This document shows, in pieces, positions 1 through 8,687 of a stretch of 64,000 nucleotides of DNA (position 1 is its first letter; each line of letters starts with the position of its first letter). The translations under genes and the position numbers were made by a program. The stretch comes from Sphingobium sp. EM0848 (GTDB lineage Bacteria; Pseudomonadota; Alphaproteobacteria; Sphingomonadales; Sphingomonadaceae): assembly GCF_013375555.1 (NCBI RefSeq), contig NZ_JABXWB010000005.1, positions 1,129,501 to 1,193,500 of the forward strand, read 5' to 3'. The notes below the pieces were generated by a model, which had not been told where the DNA came from, searched no databases, and worked only from the letters and a program-made list of their open reading frames with translations.

Positions 1-1
1 G

Positions 2-163
2 CTGCCGGAAGAACAGCGGCTGGCCGTCAAGCTCGTCGTCCTCAACGAACTTTCCTACTCTGAAGCCGCTGCAATCCTTGAAATACCGGAAGGCACATTG
101 ACAAGCCGTCTCGTAAGGGGGCGCTCCGCCTTGTCACGCCTGATCGCTGAAGGCCGACCATGA
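2..163 (+). CDS. ECF RNA polymerase sigma factor, C-terminal end (partial)
   Basis: Only the last 53 residues lie in the window; the gene begins upstream. They form a sigma-70 region 4 helix-turn-helix: the stretch starting LPEEQRLAV and the recognition part SYSEAAAILEIPEGTLTSRL match the region 4 core of extracytoplasmic-function sigma factors, which binds the -35 element. The stop codon overlaps the ATG of the following anti-sigma gene (ATGA), the usual translational coupling of an ECF sigma/anti-sigma pair. Subgroup and stimulus cannot be told from this fragment. Confidence 0.85.
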   Translation: MPEEQRLAVKLVVLNELSYSEAAAILEIPEGTLTSRLVRGRSALSRLIAEGRP

Positions 164-879
164 CCGATCAAATTGAACAAGACATAGTGGCTTATCTGGA
201 CGGCGAAATGCCGGCCGCGGCGCGGCAGGCCTTGGAGGCGCGGATACAGGCAGACCCGGTACTGGAGGCAGCGGTCGCCGACCATCGGCAGCTTTTGAGC
301 CAATTGCAGCGAGCCTATCCGGCTGGTCCCGACAAAAGCTTTGACGATCAGGAACTTGCCGCTCTGGACTTGCTGGACTCCTCCCCTGTGATCGACCTGA
401 GCCACGCACGCGCCGCGAAAACGGGGCAAAGAGGTTGGAGAGCGATTGCATGGGTCGCGATGGCGGCATCGCTGGTGGGCGGCATTGCGGTCGGGCGTCT
501 GGCCTTCCGCGAACAGGGCTTCGTCACGCAACGGAACGACGAGTTGCTGGCCTCCGCCGAACTGGACAGAGCGCTTGATGCCATGCCCGATGGTGGCAAG
601 GGTGCCGTTCGTATCGGGTTGAGCTTTCGCGGTGAGGCGGGGCTGTGCCGGACCTTCCGGCTGGACAACGGCTATGCGGGGATCGGTTGTAGGTCCGACG
701 ATCGCTGGCAGGTTCCCGTGCTGGTCCGGTCTTCAGCCTCTTCGCCTTCTTCCCCGGACTTTGAGCTGGCTGGCGGTGATTTCCCGCCAGCGGTCATGCA
801 GGAGGTCGATGCCCGCATCGCCGGCTCTCCGCTGACCCCCGTTCAGGTTGATGAGGCGCGCCGAAGGAACTGGCGTTGA
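160..879 (+). CDS. Membrane anti-sigma factor
   Basis: A 239-aa protein with an N-terminal cytoplasmic segment starting MTDQIEQDIVAYLDGEM, typical of the helical anti-sigma domain of sphingomonad and rhizobial anti-sigma factors. One transmembrane helix (about residues 94-113, AIAWVAMAASLVGGIAVGRL) precedes a C-terminal periplasmic domain with two cysteines (CRTF and GCRS). It should hold the upstream ECF sigma factor at the membrane until a periplasmic signal releases it. No zinc-binding HxxxCxxC motif is visible, so it is not a ZAS-type factor. The function comes from gene order and topology; sequence identity to a characterised member was not tested. Confidence 0.75.
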   Translation: MTDQIEQDIVAYLDGEMPAAARQALEARIQADPVLEAAVADHRQLLSQLQRAYPAGPDKSFDDQELAALDLLDSSPVIDLSHARAAKTGQRGWRAIAWVAMAASLVGGIAVGRLAFREQGFVTQRNDELLASAELDRALDAMPDGGKGAVRIGLSFRGEAGLCRTFRLDNGYAGIGCRSDDRWQVPVLVRSSASSPSSPDFELAGGDFPPAVMQEVDARIAGSPLTPVQVDEARRRNWR

Positions 880-960
880 GCTGTGGCTGACATCCGGTTA
901 GTCACACCGCAGGTGGGGTGTTCACACTGATGACCGATCGTCTCGACAATCTCGAAGACT

Positions 961-1063
961 AGAGCGGTTTGCGATCTGATCGAATCAGATCGACCGATCT
1001 ATTGCTTTGTTTCGCCGCGATTTCTTAACCGCCAGATGATGCCATCTGACTGGAAATCGCTCT
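961..1063. repeat. Structured intergenic element with nested inverted repeats
   Basis: The ends pair (AGAGCGGTTT at 961-970 with GGAAATCGCTCT at 1052-1063, allowing G-U). Inside are two perfect hairpins: GATCTGAT/ATCAGATC (973-980 and 984-991, 3-nt loop) and CAGATG/CATCTG (1033-1038 and 1043-1048). The fold is cloverleaf-like, like the palindromic repeats that litter alphaproteobacterial intergenic DNA. It lies between the anti-sigma gene and the convergent glycosyltransferase gene, so it may also help end transcription. Confidence 0.55.
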
Positions 1064-1156
1064 GGCTTTGCAGGCGAGGATCAGGCGATATCACCATGAT
1101 GTGAAAGCTGCCTGGCTCCATGGTTCGGCGTTTGCTGCCCAGAGCTGGCATGAACC

Positions 1157-2695
1157 TTAGCCGTTTGCTCCGTTGCGACGGAACAGGGTGAGCGGCCGCC
1201 GTCCAAGGGGAAAGTCGCCCACGGCATGATAATCGCGATCAACGGCCCGATAGATCTTGGCCCGAATCGGCAGGCTTTCGCCATTTTTTAGCGGCATCGT
1301 CACGATCCATTCCGGGCGGGAGGCAAGGATGCGATCCACTTCCTTTGCTGTGTCAACGCCAACCGCTTGCGCTTCGGTGATCCGCATGAGGTGATCGGGA
1401 AAGGCCCAGGGTGAAGCCGGTGGCCGGCCGGTCAGCAGATAGAGCGCTGGCGGACCGGAATAGACATAAAGTCGGCCTGATCCCTTGCCGATGGTGTCGA
1501 CAATGGGTTGCAGCGTGCGGCCGGTTCCGAAACGTCGGTCATTCTGGTAAATGACGAACTGCCCCCCGATGGCGAGCAGGATCAGGAAGGAGGCGCCGAT
1601 GCGCCTGTACGATCCCAGAAAACGGGCTGAGCAACAGGCTGCGGGAAGCATGACGGGAAGGCCATAATGCTCGAAATACGTCCCGAACAGAACGACCGCC
1701 ATAACCGCGACGATCAGCCAGAGCCGGAGGAAAAGGGCGGTTCGTACCTGCCGATCGGCGGATGCTGACGATGTGTCGCGCGGGACTGGCCAGAACGCCA
1801 GAGCGATGCCCGGCGCGAGGATCAGCGTGAGTATGATCGCATTGTGGCCAAGATCTGGCACGGACCCGCTGCGATGGAAGATCGACACGAAATTGGCGAA
1901 GAAAAACTCGGGAAAATGGCCGATGGCCAGATAATAGAGCCCGGCGGCGATGGTGGGAGCCAGAGCAATGCCGATCAGCGACAGGCCAAGGCCAATGACG
2001 GGTTTCAGCCGGCGATGGGCGCGCCATTCCTCGTAACAAAGCCACAGGCCAAACAGCATGCCTTCGAACAGGACATTATATTTGATCTGGATTGCGACGC
2101 CGACCAGCGCCATGGCGCCCAGCCCGGCGTTCCGCCGTTGCCGGTTGCCGGGACTGGCCCGGATGGTGCGCAGGATCGCCAGTACCGCGCCTGCCATCAG
2201 CAGATTGTAGAAGACCGGCGATTGGCCGCCTTGCCCGTCGGCCACATTCAACCAGAGGATGTAGAATATCGCCGCTGCCGTGGCGCCGCTGGTCCAGCCA
2301 GCCTGCCGCGCGATCTGGCGGATCGCCAGCGCGGTTCCGATGACGAAAGCGGTCGCCATCGCCTGATAGGCTATAATGGCGGCTTGCGCAGGGAGCAGGG
2401 CGGCCGGCCAATAGAGCAGGAACAGGCCGATCGGCTTGCGATCCCAGATATCGACATAAAGATGCTGGCCTTGGACCATGGCGCGCGCGACGAGCAGATA
2501 GAATTGCTCGTCGACCTGGATCAGCGGATTGCCGCAAGAGGCTATCCGCGCCGCAATTGCCACGCAGCCAAGCAGCAGCAGCAGTGGCGACAGCCGTGCC
2601 AGCGAGGATGGAAAAGACGACCGCCCGTGCGAAAGGGGCAGCGTCGGGTTTATTTGTCCCGCCATGTCAGCCAGCGGGATGCCAGAAAATTCCAT
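1157..2695 (-). CDS. GT39/ArnT-like membrane glycosyltransferase
   Basis: A polytopic membrane protein of about 512 aa. Near the N-terminus, LIQVDEQFYLLVARAM followed by HLYVDIWDRKPIGLF is the first periplasmic loop of the PMT/ArnT superfamily, whose acidic residue is catalytic; about ten hydrophobic helices and a periplasmic C-terminal domain follow. Such enzymes transfer a sugar from a polyprenyl-phosphate carrier on the periplasmic side. It directly follows the GtrB-GtrA fusion gene and overlaps its 3' end, so together they resemble a gtrABC-type three-step glycosylation unit. The chosen start has GGAG four bases upstream; a later ATG at 2662 is the alternative. The acceptor (O-antigen, lipid A or other) is unknown. 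Confidence 0.7.
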   Translation of the reverse strand: MEFSGIPLADMAGQINPTLPLSHGRSSFPSSLARLSPLLLLLGCVAIAARIASCGNPLIQVDEQFYLLVARAMVQGQHLYVDIWDRKPIGLFLLYWPAALLPAQAAIIAYQAMATAFVIGTALAIRQIARQAGWTSGATAAAIFYILWLNVADGQGGQSPVFYNLLMAGAVLAILRTIRASPGNRQRRNAGLGAMALVGVAIQIKYNVLFEGMLFGLWLCYEEWRAHRRLKPVIGLGLSLIGIALAPTIAAGLYYLAIGHFPEFFFANFVSIFHRSGSVPDLGHNAIILTLILAPGIALAFWPVPRDTSSASADRQVRTALFLRLWLIVAVMAVVLFGTYFEHYGLPVMLPAACCSARFLGSYRRIGASFLILLAIGGQFVIYQNDRRFGTGRTLQPIVDTIGKGSGRLYVYSGPPALYLLTGRPPASPWAFPDHLMRITEAQAVGVDTAKEVDRILASRPEWIVTMPLKNGESLPIRAKIYRAVDRDYHAVGDFPLGRRPLTLFRRNGANG

Positions 2696-3810
2696 GCCGC
2701 TCCGACGACCGCCCCCGCTATCCCGGCGAGCCACCAGTTTGGCCGTTCGGCGAAGGCCAGCATTCCGACTCCCACATTGGCCAGCGCCCCCAGGCCGCAT
2801 ATGGCGTAGAAGGACGCCATGCCCTGTATCATGCGCCATCCCTTGAGGCGCCGGTCACGATAGGTGATGGCGTTGTTCAGCAGGAAATTGAAACCGATGG
2901 CTACGCCGACCGCCAGAGTCTGCGCCGCGCCGAACGGCAGTTTCAGTATCGACAATCCAGCCGACAGGGTGGCCAGATGCACCGCCAGCCCCAACAGGCC
3001 GACCAGCCCGAACAGAAGCAGGCGCGGCGGCAACAACCGCTCCAGCCGCTTGTTGACGACCATCAGCAGAAAATCGAACAGCACCCGGAAGCCGAGCTTA
3101 CTCTCGCCCGCATTCCGGTTGCGGAAATGATAGGGCAGTTCGATCACGCGGGTGCCGCGATCGCTCGACAGCAATATGTCCAGCAGCACCTTGAACCCAA
3201 GCTGCGACAGCCGCGGCACCATCTGTTCCAGATGACGACGCCGGAACGCGAAAAAGCCGCTCATCGGATCGCTGATCGGGATATCGAGCAGCTGGTTGGC
3301 GATGCCGGTCGCAAAGCGGCTGGCGCGCTGCCGATCGATATTCCAGTCTCCGGTGGATCCATTGGCGCAATAGCGTGAGCCGATGACGATATCGGCCTGA
3401 TCGGACAGCAGGGCGTGCACCATGTCGGGCAGCAGCCGTTCGTCATGCTGCATGTCTGCGTCCATCACCACGATCATGGGTGCGAACGTTGACAGGGCGC
3501 CTTCGATCACGGCTGACGACAGGCCCTTGCGCCCATAGCGCGACAGGACGCGGATCGTGGGTCCGGTATCGGCCCGGGCCTCCGCCTCGCGGGCGATGGT
3601 TTCGCGGGTTCCATCGCTGGACCAGTCGTCGACAAAAATCAGTTCATAGTCGAATTGCGCCAACGTGCGGTCCAGTGCCGCGATGATGACCGGTATGTTG
3701 GGGGCCTCGTTCAGCGTGGGGATGACCACGGCGAATTCCGGTCGGGCGACAGGATCGGGCAGAAATTTTCTGGCTAGCGACCTGTCAATGAACGAAGCGG
3801 CAGAAGGCAT
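2650..3810 (-). CDS. Polyprenyl-phosphate glycosyltransferase fused to GtrA flippase domain
   Basis: A 386-aa fusion. The N-terminal 235 residues or so are a GT2 DPM1/GtrB-like transferase: VVIPTLNEAPN opens the Rossmann fold, FVDDWSSDGT and the DxD motif in VMDADMQHD bind the nucleotide-sugar and metal. The remainder is a four-helix GtrA domain with the typical NFLLNNAITYRDRR segment and the ending NFLASRWLTWRDK. It should charge undecaprenyl phosphate with a sugar and help flip it to the periplasm for the downstream transferase. AGGAGC five bases before the ATG at 3810 decides the start; a longer in-frame ATG at 3861 has no such site. Confidence 0.85.
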   Translation of the reverse strand: MPSAASFIDRSLARKFLPDPVARPEFAVVIPTLNEAPNIPVIIAALDRTLAQFDYELIFVDDWSSDGTRETIAREAEARADTGPTIRVLSRYGRKGLSSAVIEGALSTFAPMIVVMDADMQHDERLLPDMVHALLSDQADIVIGSRYCANGSTGDWNIDRQRASRFATGIANQLLDIPISDPMSGFFAFRRRHLEQMVPRLSQLGFKVLLDILLSSDRGTRVIELPYHFRNRNAGESKLGFRVLFDFLLMVVNKRLERLLPPRLLLFGLVGLLGLAVHLATLSAGLSILKLPFGAAQTLAVGVAIGFNFLLNNAITYRDRRLKGWRMIQGMASFYAICGLGALANVGVGMLAFAERPNWWLAGIAGAVVGAAWNFLASRWLTWRDK

Positions 3811-4062
3811 CGTTGCTCCTGGAACGAAGAGGATGGTTCGTGCCCGCTGTGACGCCGCCAAGGCATAGGTCCCGTCACGCCGGCTGTGGAAATATTGGCA
3901 CGGAAGGGTAGTCGTCCGACGACTGCATCCATGCGGTCATCCCGCATCCTGCCACCTGATATTGGCGGTAAATCTCGCCTTCCGTGGGTTACGGCGAAAA
4001 CCCCCGCCGTCTGACTGTCCTGGAGCGGCGGCAACGGCGCTGCCTCACCTGACTGAAGAGTA

Positions 4063-4082
4063 GGCCCTGCCGCGGCAGGGCC
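4063..4082 (-). terminator. Hairpin downstream of the DUF1501 gene
   Basis: A perfect palindrome GGCCCTGCCGCGGCAGGGCC (8-bp stem and 4-nt loop when folded) lies 22 nt past the stop of the minus-strand DUF1501 gene. There is no clean T tract after it, so it is either a weak intrinsic terminator or an mRNA-stabilising hairpin. Confidence 0.5.
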
Positions 4083-4103
4083 GCCGCCCTTGCCGGATAT
4101 TTT

Positions 4104-5324
4104 TCAGACGAGACCCAGATTGGCCGCCGGCACTGCGGGAAACACAGTTTGCAACCGGTTGGGCGACAGCGCGAATTGCCGTGCGACAATGCCGCCGATC
4201 AGCGCGCGATAATCGGTCAGCACGGGTAGATCGCGCGCCTGGTTCAGCATGTCGGGCGCCAGCCTGACCTGTGGTCCGGCGACGCGTCCGCCCTGCACAT
4301 TGCCGCCCAGCACCCAATAGACGCTGCCATGTCCATGGTCGGTGCCCCGGTTACCATTTTCCCGGAAGGTGCGGCCGAATTCGGAAATCACCACGACAGT
4401 CGTGCTGCGCCAGGCTTCTGGTCCGATCTCATCGGCAAAACCCGCCAGAGCGCGACCCAACTCGCCGATCCGGTTCGCGAGATAGCCCTGAGCGCCACCT
4501 TGATTGACATGGGTGTCCCAGCCGCCGACATCGACAAAGGCGAGGTTGAACTGGTCGCGCATCAGATGGCCGATGCGCCGCGCGGAGAGCTCGAAGCCCT
4601 TGGGTGTCACCGCGCCCCGGCTGGCCTGCGTCATTTCATCCTGAATGGATTTGAACACGGTTTCGCGCACCGCGAAACCTTCCGTCACCGCCTTTTCCAG
4701 ATCAACGCCGCCGATGCGTTGGCCCTTGTACATGGCGGTGATGAGGCCGGTTTCCTGCGGGTCGAGCGGCGGCTTGCCGCTGGCGTTGGAGAGCGCGATG
4801 TTCGGCACCACCGGACCGCCACGGAAGCATAGCGGCAATTGCTGGGTAAAGGCGATGGGCGCGTCATGGCCCAGCGCGGCTGCCAGGCGGCCCATGAAGC
4901 CTGACCCATAGTCGCGATGCCCGCCAATGGGCTGGCCCAGTTCGATGCTGTCCTGCGTTTCGAAATGGCTGCGGCTCATGTCGTCGGTTCCCGCAAAAGG
5001 TATGAAGGCGACCTGCCTTGCCCTCCAGAGCGGCAGGATACTGTCCTTGAGCGCTGGATGCAGGCTCCAGTCGGCATCGAGAGGGATGGGCGCATCCGGA
5101 TTGGCCGGGTCCGGCTTGCCAAGGCCGATATTGGGGCGGGACTGATGATAGAAATCGCTGGAGGTCGGAGCGACGATGTTGATGGCGTCGTAAGCGCCCC
5201 GCAGGAACACTAGCAGCAGCCGGTTGCCCGCCGCCGCGGGGGCGGCAAAGGCGCGCCCGGCGAGTAGCAACGGAGCCGCCACGGCGGCGGATTTCAACAT
5301 CTGTCGGCGGTCGATGGGGTGCAT
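4104..5324 (-). CDS. DUF1501 family exported protein
   Basis: A 406-aa protein starting MHPIDRRQMLKSAAVAAPLLLAGRAFA. The RRQML plus hydrophobic stretch plus AFA cleavage site is a twin-arginine signal, so it is probably exported folded. The body is DUF1501 (sulfatase-like alkaline phosphatase fold) with SRSHFETQDSIELG, GWDTHVNQGG and VVVISEFGRTFREN, the last being the family signature. No member has a well-settled reaction. It sits 13 nt downstream of a DUF1800 gene, and the two families co-occur very widely, so they probably act as one unit at the cell envelope. Upstream in-frame ATGs lie inside DUF1800 and are rejected because the Tat signal starts here. Confidence 0.85.
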   Translation of the reverse strand: MHPIDRRQMLKSAAVAAPLLLAGRAFAAPAAAGNRLLLVFLRGAYDAINIVAPTSSDFYHQSRPNIGLGKPDPANPDAPIPLDADWSLHPALKDSILPLWRARQVAFIPFAGTDDMSRSHFETQDSIELGQPIGGHRDYGSGFMGRLAAALGHDAPIAFTQQLPLCFRGGPVVPNIALSNASGKPPLDPQETGLITAMYKGQRIGGVDLEKAVTEGFAVRETVFKSIQDEMTQASRGAVTPKGFELSARRIGHLMRDQFNLAFVDVGGWDTHVNQGGAQGYLANRIGELGRALAGFADEIGPEAWRSTTVVVISEFGRTFRENGNRGTDHGHGSVYWVLGGNVQGGRVAGPQVRLAPDMLNQARDLPVLTDYRALIGGIVARQFALSPNRLQTVFPAVPAANLGLV

Positions 5325-5337
5325 GACTATGCCCTTT

Positions 5338-6861
5338 TCAGCGGCGCATGAAATCGGGGGAGGCGAGGAACAGCATGTTCCATTGCTGCGGGCTGTTCGC
5401 CTGATCGAGTACCGTGCGCGTGGCGGGGGACAGCGTCTGGGCCAGTCCGTCATAATAGAGCGCATTCTGCAATTGAGGGAAGGCGGGCCGGTCGGCCGTC
5501 CCCGGACCGCGCGGGCGGAACAGCCCCGCCGCGCCGTTGCCGATGGTGCGGGCGATCTCGAAGCGCGTTTCCATCTGGCCCGGCCCGGTCCAGGCGCTGG
5601 CACTCATCGGATAGCCGTCGGGCGTTTCGTGATTATAGAGGCCTTCGCCCATGCGGTTGAGCCAGTTGATCATCGGATCGGCGTTCAGGATCACGCGCCC
5701 GTCATAGGCATAGCGCACGGCGGAAATCACATAGTGGACCGGATCCTTGAAGGTCTGGCCCAGCGAAGCCCGATATTCGTGCGACTGGAACAGCGTGCGC
5801 AGCACGGTGGAGATGTCGCCGTCGCTGCTGCGCCAGGCCGTGGCCATGCGGTCCACCAGCGGTGGTGGCGGATTATCTCCCATGAAATAGATGGCGATCT
5901 GGCTGGAGACATGGTGGGCGGTCGCGGGGGAGGCGGCGATCAGGTCCAGCGCCTGTTCCACCTCATGAAAGCCGCTGCCTTCGATAGCGTGGCCCAGAAA
6001 CTGCTTCGGGCCGAAATCATGGCGGTTCGGATTGAATTCGAACAGTCCTTCGCGAATGAGCAATGGTTGCAGGACGGGTTTCAGCCGTGGCGGATCGGGG
6101 TTGAGGCTGACACCCACGCCGGTCAGGATACGCGCCAGTTCCTGCACATCCTTCTGCGTATAGCCTGAACCTACGCCCATGGAGTGCAACTCCATGATCT
6201 CCCGCGCATAATTTTCGTTGATGTGGCCCACAGCATTCTGGTCATTATCGAGATAGCGCAGCATCGCCGGGTGCCGCAGCGTCGTTTCCAGCAGGTCACG
6301 GAACCGGCCGAGCGCATGGGAGCGGATATGGTCCTCATAATCGCCGACCATGGCGCGGATGTCGCGCTTGCTGGCATGAACGTTGAAATGGTTGAACCAG
6401 AACCATGTCATCTGCTCACGAAGCTGGGCGGGCGAATAGAGATCGCGCAGGATGGACCGGGTCGCAGATTCGTGGGCAAGGTCGTTCATCGCCTGCTGCC
6501 AGGCCTGTCGCGCTGCCTGTTTCTGGGTCGGATCGGTCAGGGCGTTAGCGGCTTTTTGCTGCGCGTTCATCTCGATGGCCAACTGCGTCAGCGGCTCGCG
6601 AGTGATGCGCATGGCCGCCATCTGTTCGGCAGCGGCGGCAGGCAGCATCCGGTCCGCCTCGGCAGCGGATGGTTCCTCGTCCGGGTGGCTGGCGTCGAGC
6701 GACGCCATGTTGATCCCCCAGCTGGCCCGGTTCGCAGCCGCGATCTGTTCCTGGTCGATCTCCGGCCTGGCGACATCGCTGCCGTTGGCGCTGGCGACGG
6801 TGCCCCCAAGGATCAGGGGGACGAGCATCAGGCTACAGTATCTTGCGCTGATATGCCGCAT
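5338..6861 (-). CDS. DUF1800 family exported protein
   Basis: A 507-aa protein with a Sec-type signal (MRHISARYCSLMLVPLILGGTVASA). The core carries the DUF1800 hallmarks: MTWFWFNHFNVH, LRHPAMLRYLDNDQN, NENYAREIMELHSMGVGSGYTQKDVQELARILTG split over about residues 160-260, and a C-terminal TRTVLDQANSPQQWNMLFLASPDFMRR end. The ATG at 6861 has GAGG six bases upstream; the TTG four codons earlier is not preferred. It is the first gene of a two-gene operon with DUF1501. The biochemical function of the family is undefined. Confidence 0.85.
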   Translation of the reverse strand: MRHISARYCSLMLVPLILGGTVASANGSDVARPEIDQEQIAAANRASWGINMASLDASHPDEEPSAAEADRMLPAAAAEQMAAMRITREPLTQLAIEMNAQQKAANALTDPTQKQAARQAWQQAMNDLAHESATRSILRDLYSPAQLREQMTWFWFNHFNVHASKRDIRAMVGDYEDHIRSHALGRFRDLLETTLRHPAMLRYLDNDQNAVGHINENYAREIMELHSMGVGSGYTQKDVQELARILTGVGVSLNPDPPRLKPVLQPLLIREGLFEFNPNRHDFGPKQFLGHAIEGSGFHEVEQALDLIAASPATAHHVSSQIAIYFMGDNPPPPLVDRMATAWRSSDGDISTVLRTLFQSHEYRASLGQTFKDPVHYVISAVRYAYDGRVILNADPMINWLNRMGEGLYNHETPDGYPMSASAWTGPGQMETRFEIARTIGNGAAGLFRPRGPGTADRPAFPQLQNALYYDGLAQTLSPATRTVLDQANSPQQWNMLFLASPDFMRR

Positions 6862-7112
6862 GCCGAACCTCAATGGATGCTGAAGGACGCAGGATAATCC
6901 GATCGAAATTACCCGTTAGTGAACGGCTATCGCCTGCACCTTACAATTTGGAGACGGGCTTGACATCGAAAGTGCGCGGGCGCAATCGGCCGCTCCCAGG
7001 CGATTTCATCCATCGATTGCGGTTTGATCCATTTGAAGCTCCGGTCTTTTGTTTCTCCTTGGGTCAATTTATAAATCGGTACTGCCTGACGGTGTGATGA
7101 GGGTTGTGGCCG

Positions 7113-7787
7113 ATGCGCATATTACTCGTCGAGGATGACGATGCCCTCGCTGCGGCCTTGATCGATCATTTCAGCCTGCGCGGCTTCGCACTGGAACGCG
7201 CGGGGAGCCTCGAGGATGCCGCATTGATGCTGGCTACTAGCCGGTATGCGGCGTTGATACTTGATCGCGGTTTGCCCGATGGCGATGGCATCGAGCTGTT
7301 GCAATCGCTCCGCGCGCAGCGAGATACGCTGTCCGTGATCGTCCTTACTGCCCGGGGTGAGATTGCTTCGCGCATCGCCGGCCTAGATGCGGGCGCCGAT
7401 GATTATCTCGCCAAGCCCTTCTCACCGGACGAACTGGCCGCGCGGCTTCGGGCGGTGCTGCGCCGCAACGGCGCCTATCAAGAGCGTGAGATTATTTGCG
7501 CCAATCTTGTCTTCGATATCGAGAATCTGGTCCTCAGAATTGATGGTGGGATCGTCATTCTGTCGCAACGCGAAACATGTTTGCTCCGCCTCCTGTTACG
7601 CCGGGTGGGGCTGGTGGTGACGAAACGCCTTGCCGAAGATCAGCTGTTAAGCGCCGGCGAGCCGCTCGGATCGAACGCCATCGAAGTTTATATCCACCGT
7701 CTGCGGCACAAGCTGGAAGCTGCGGGCAGTCGCGCGGAAATCGTTACGCTGCGTGGTTTGGGCTATGTGCTGCGGCCCTGCTCATGA
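7113..7787 (+). CDS. OmpR-family response regulator
   Basis: A 224-aa regulator. The receiver domain shows the acidic pocket EDDD (8-10), the phospho-acceptor D51 in LILDRGLPDGDG, T79 and K101 (YLAKPF). A C-terminal winged helix follows, with the OmpR-type end SNAIEVYIHRLRHKLEAAG and TLRGLGYVL, close to the QseB/TctD/PmrA subgroup. The ATG at 7113 starts the receiver strand MRILLVEDD; a TTG 9 bp upstream is possible. The partner kinase that should follow is broken, so this regulator is now orphaned or served by another kinase. Confidence 0.88.
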   Translation: MRILLVEDDDALAAALIDHFSLRGFALERAGSLEDAALMLATSRYAALILDRGLPDGDGIELLQSLRAQRDTLSVIVLTARGEIASRIAGLDAGADDYLAKPFSPDELAARLRAVLRRNGAYQEREIICANLVFDIENLVLRIDGGIVILSQRETCLLRLLLRRVGLVVTKRLAEDQLLSAGEPLGSNAIEVYIHRLRHKLEAAGSRAEIVTLRGLGYVLRPCS

Positions 7788-7790
7788 TCT

Positions 7791-7995
7791 GTGAACAGTT
7801 CGAAAGGTCGCCGGCTCACTGCTCACACGCATCCTGCTGGTCGGAATGCTGACCATCCTCGCGGTCTGCCTGCTGTTGCCGCTGCTTGCCCGGTCCGTGT
7901 TGCAGAACAGCTTGGCCGCCGTCGAGCGGGAAATGCTGCGTGGGCAGTTCCACTTGAGTTTGCCGAAATGGCGATCGGGGTTATTGCCGAGTTGA
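7791..7995 (+). pseudogene. Decayed sensor histidine kinase, N-terminal fragment
   Basis: A GTG four bases after the response-regulator stop opens MNSSK; one extra base near 7806 shifts the frame, after which VAGSLLTRILLVGMLTILAVCLLLPLLA reads as the first transmembrane helix of a QseC-like kinase, followed by the start of a periplasmic domain (NSLAAVEREMLRGQFHL). The frame ends at the TGA at 7993. No HAMP, HisKA or ATPase domain is present downstream. This is inferred to be the kinase partner of the preceding regulator, inactivated by frameshift and loss of most of the gene. Confidence 0.6.
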
Positions 7996-8030
7996 CGCCG
8001 AACGAAATGATGTTCGATTATGGCCTGTAA

Positions 8031-8687
8031 ATCGGGCAGATCAGCATTGGCTATAGGCTTGATCTGTTTGGTGGCAGTTGGGAGCAGGCAGAGTCAGAAC
8101 GACTTACAGACCCCGACACCCCGTTTCCGGCTCTGTGTGGCTGTTGGGCGAATAATGTTGACGCCAGAATGGAATGAAATTGATTTCCGGCAATGAGGCT
8201 GTTTCTCTATAATGAGAGATATATTTCTAAAAATATACCTATCTTCTTTCGAGATTAATATTACAATTTGTAAGGATAATCGAAAGAGATTTTCGTGAAA
8301 ATTGGCAGTTATAGTTGACACTATGCACAGGGCACTGGCAAAATTAGTCATGGATTTTGGCGTTGAAATTTGAGTCAGAATATGAGTCGTCCCGTTGGAG
8401 GTGGGCGGTTTAATGGGAGTTTCTTGCCATCTCCCTCAAGGTGGGGCGAGTTTCGAGGCAAAACGATCTGCTTCCATAGCCTTCAGTTCGACCGTTCATT
8501 TGACTGTTCTAATCTCGTGCAAGAAAATCTTCTTGTGCGATCAGATTTTTATAATTCGATAATTATCATATTGCTGAATTGTACTATAATAACGGCCGGA
8601 CCGATCATTTCTCATATTTTATAAAATCAATTCGTGGTCGCAAATTTATGAAATGGAGATTGATGTATATAAGTCTGGGGAAGTGCC
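8031..8687. other. AT-rich intergenic region before the deacetylase gene
   Basis: About 650 nt, clearly richer in A and T than its surroundings. The first 100 nt, read in the frame that ends at 8030, contain IGYRLDLFGGSWEQAE, which is reminiscent of a conserved segment of outer-membrane efflux proteins and may be gene debris. The rest holds no credible gene. The last 60 nt must carry the promoter of the deacetylase gene, whose GGGGAAG site sits just before its ATG. Confidence 0.4.

Noticed and set aside
2557..3378. 273-aa plus-strand ORF opposite the GtrB-GtrA gene
   Set aside because: Antisense shadow: glutamine- and arginine-rich, no domain, while the opposite strand encodes a clear glycosyltransferase.
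8370..8624. 84-aa plus-strand ORF in the AT-rich gap before the deacetylase gene
   Set aside because: No ribosome-binding site, no recognisable domain and a low-complexity isoleucine-rich end; more likely non-coding AT-rich DNA.
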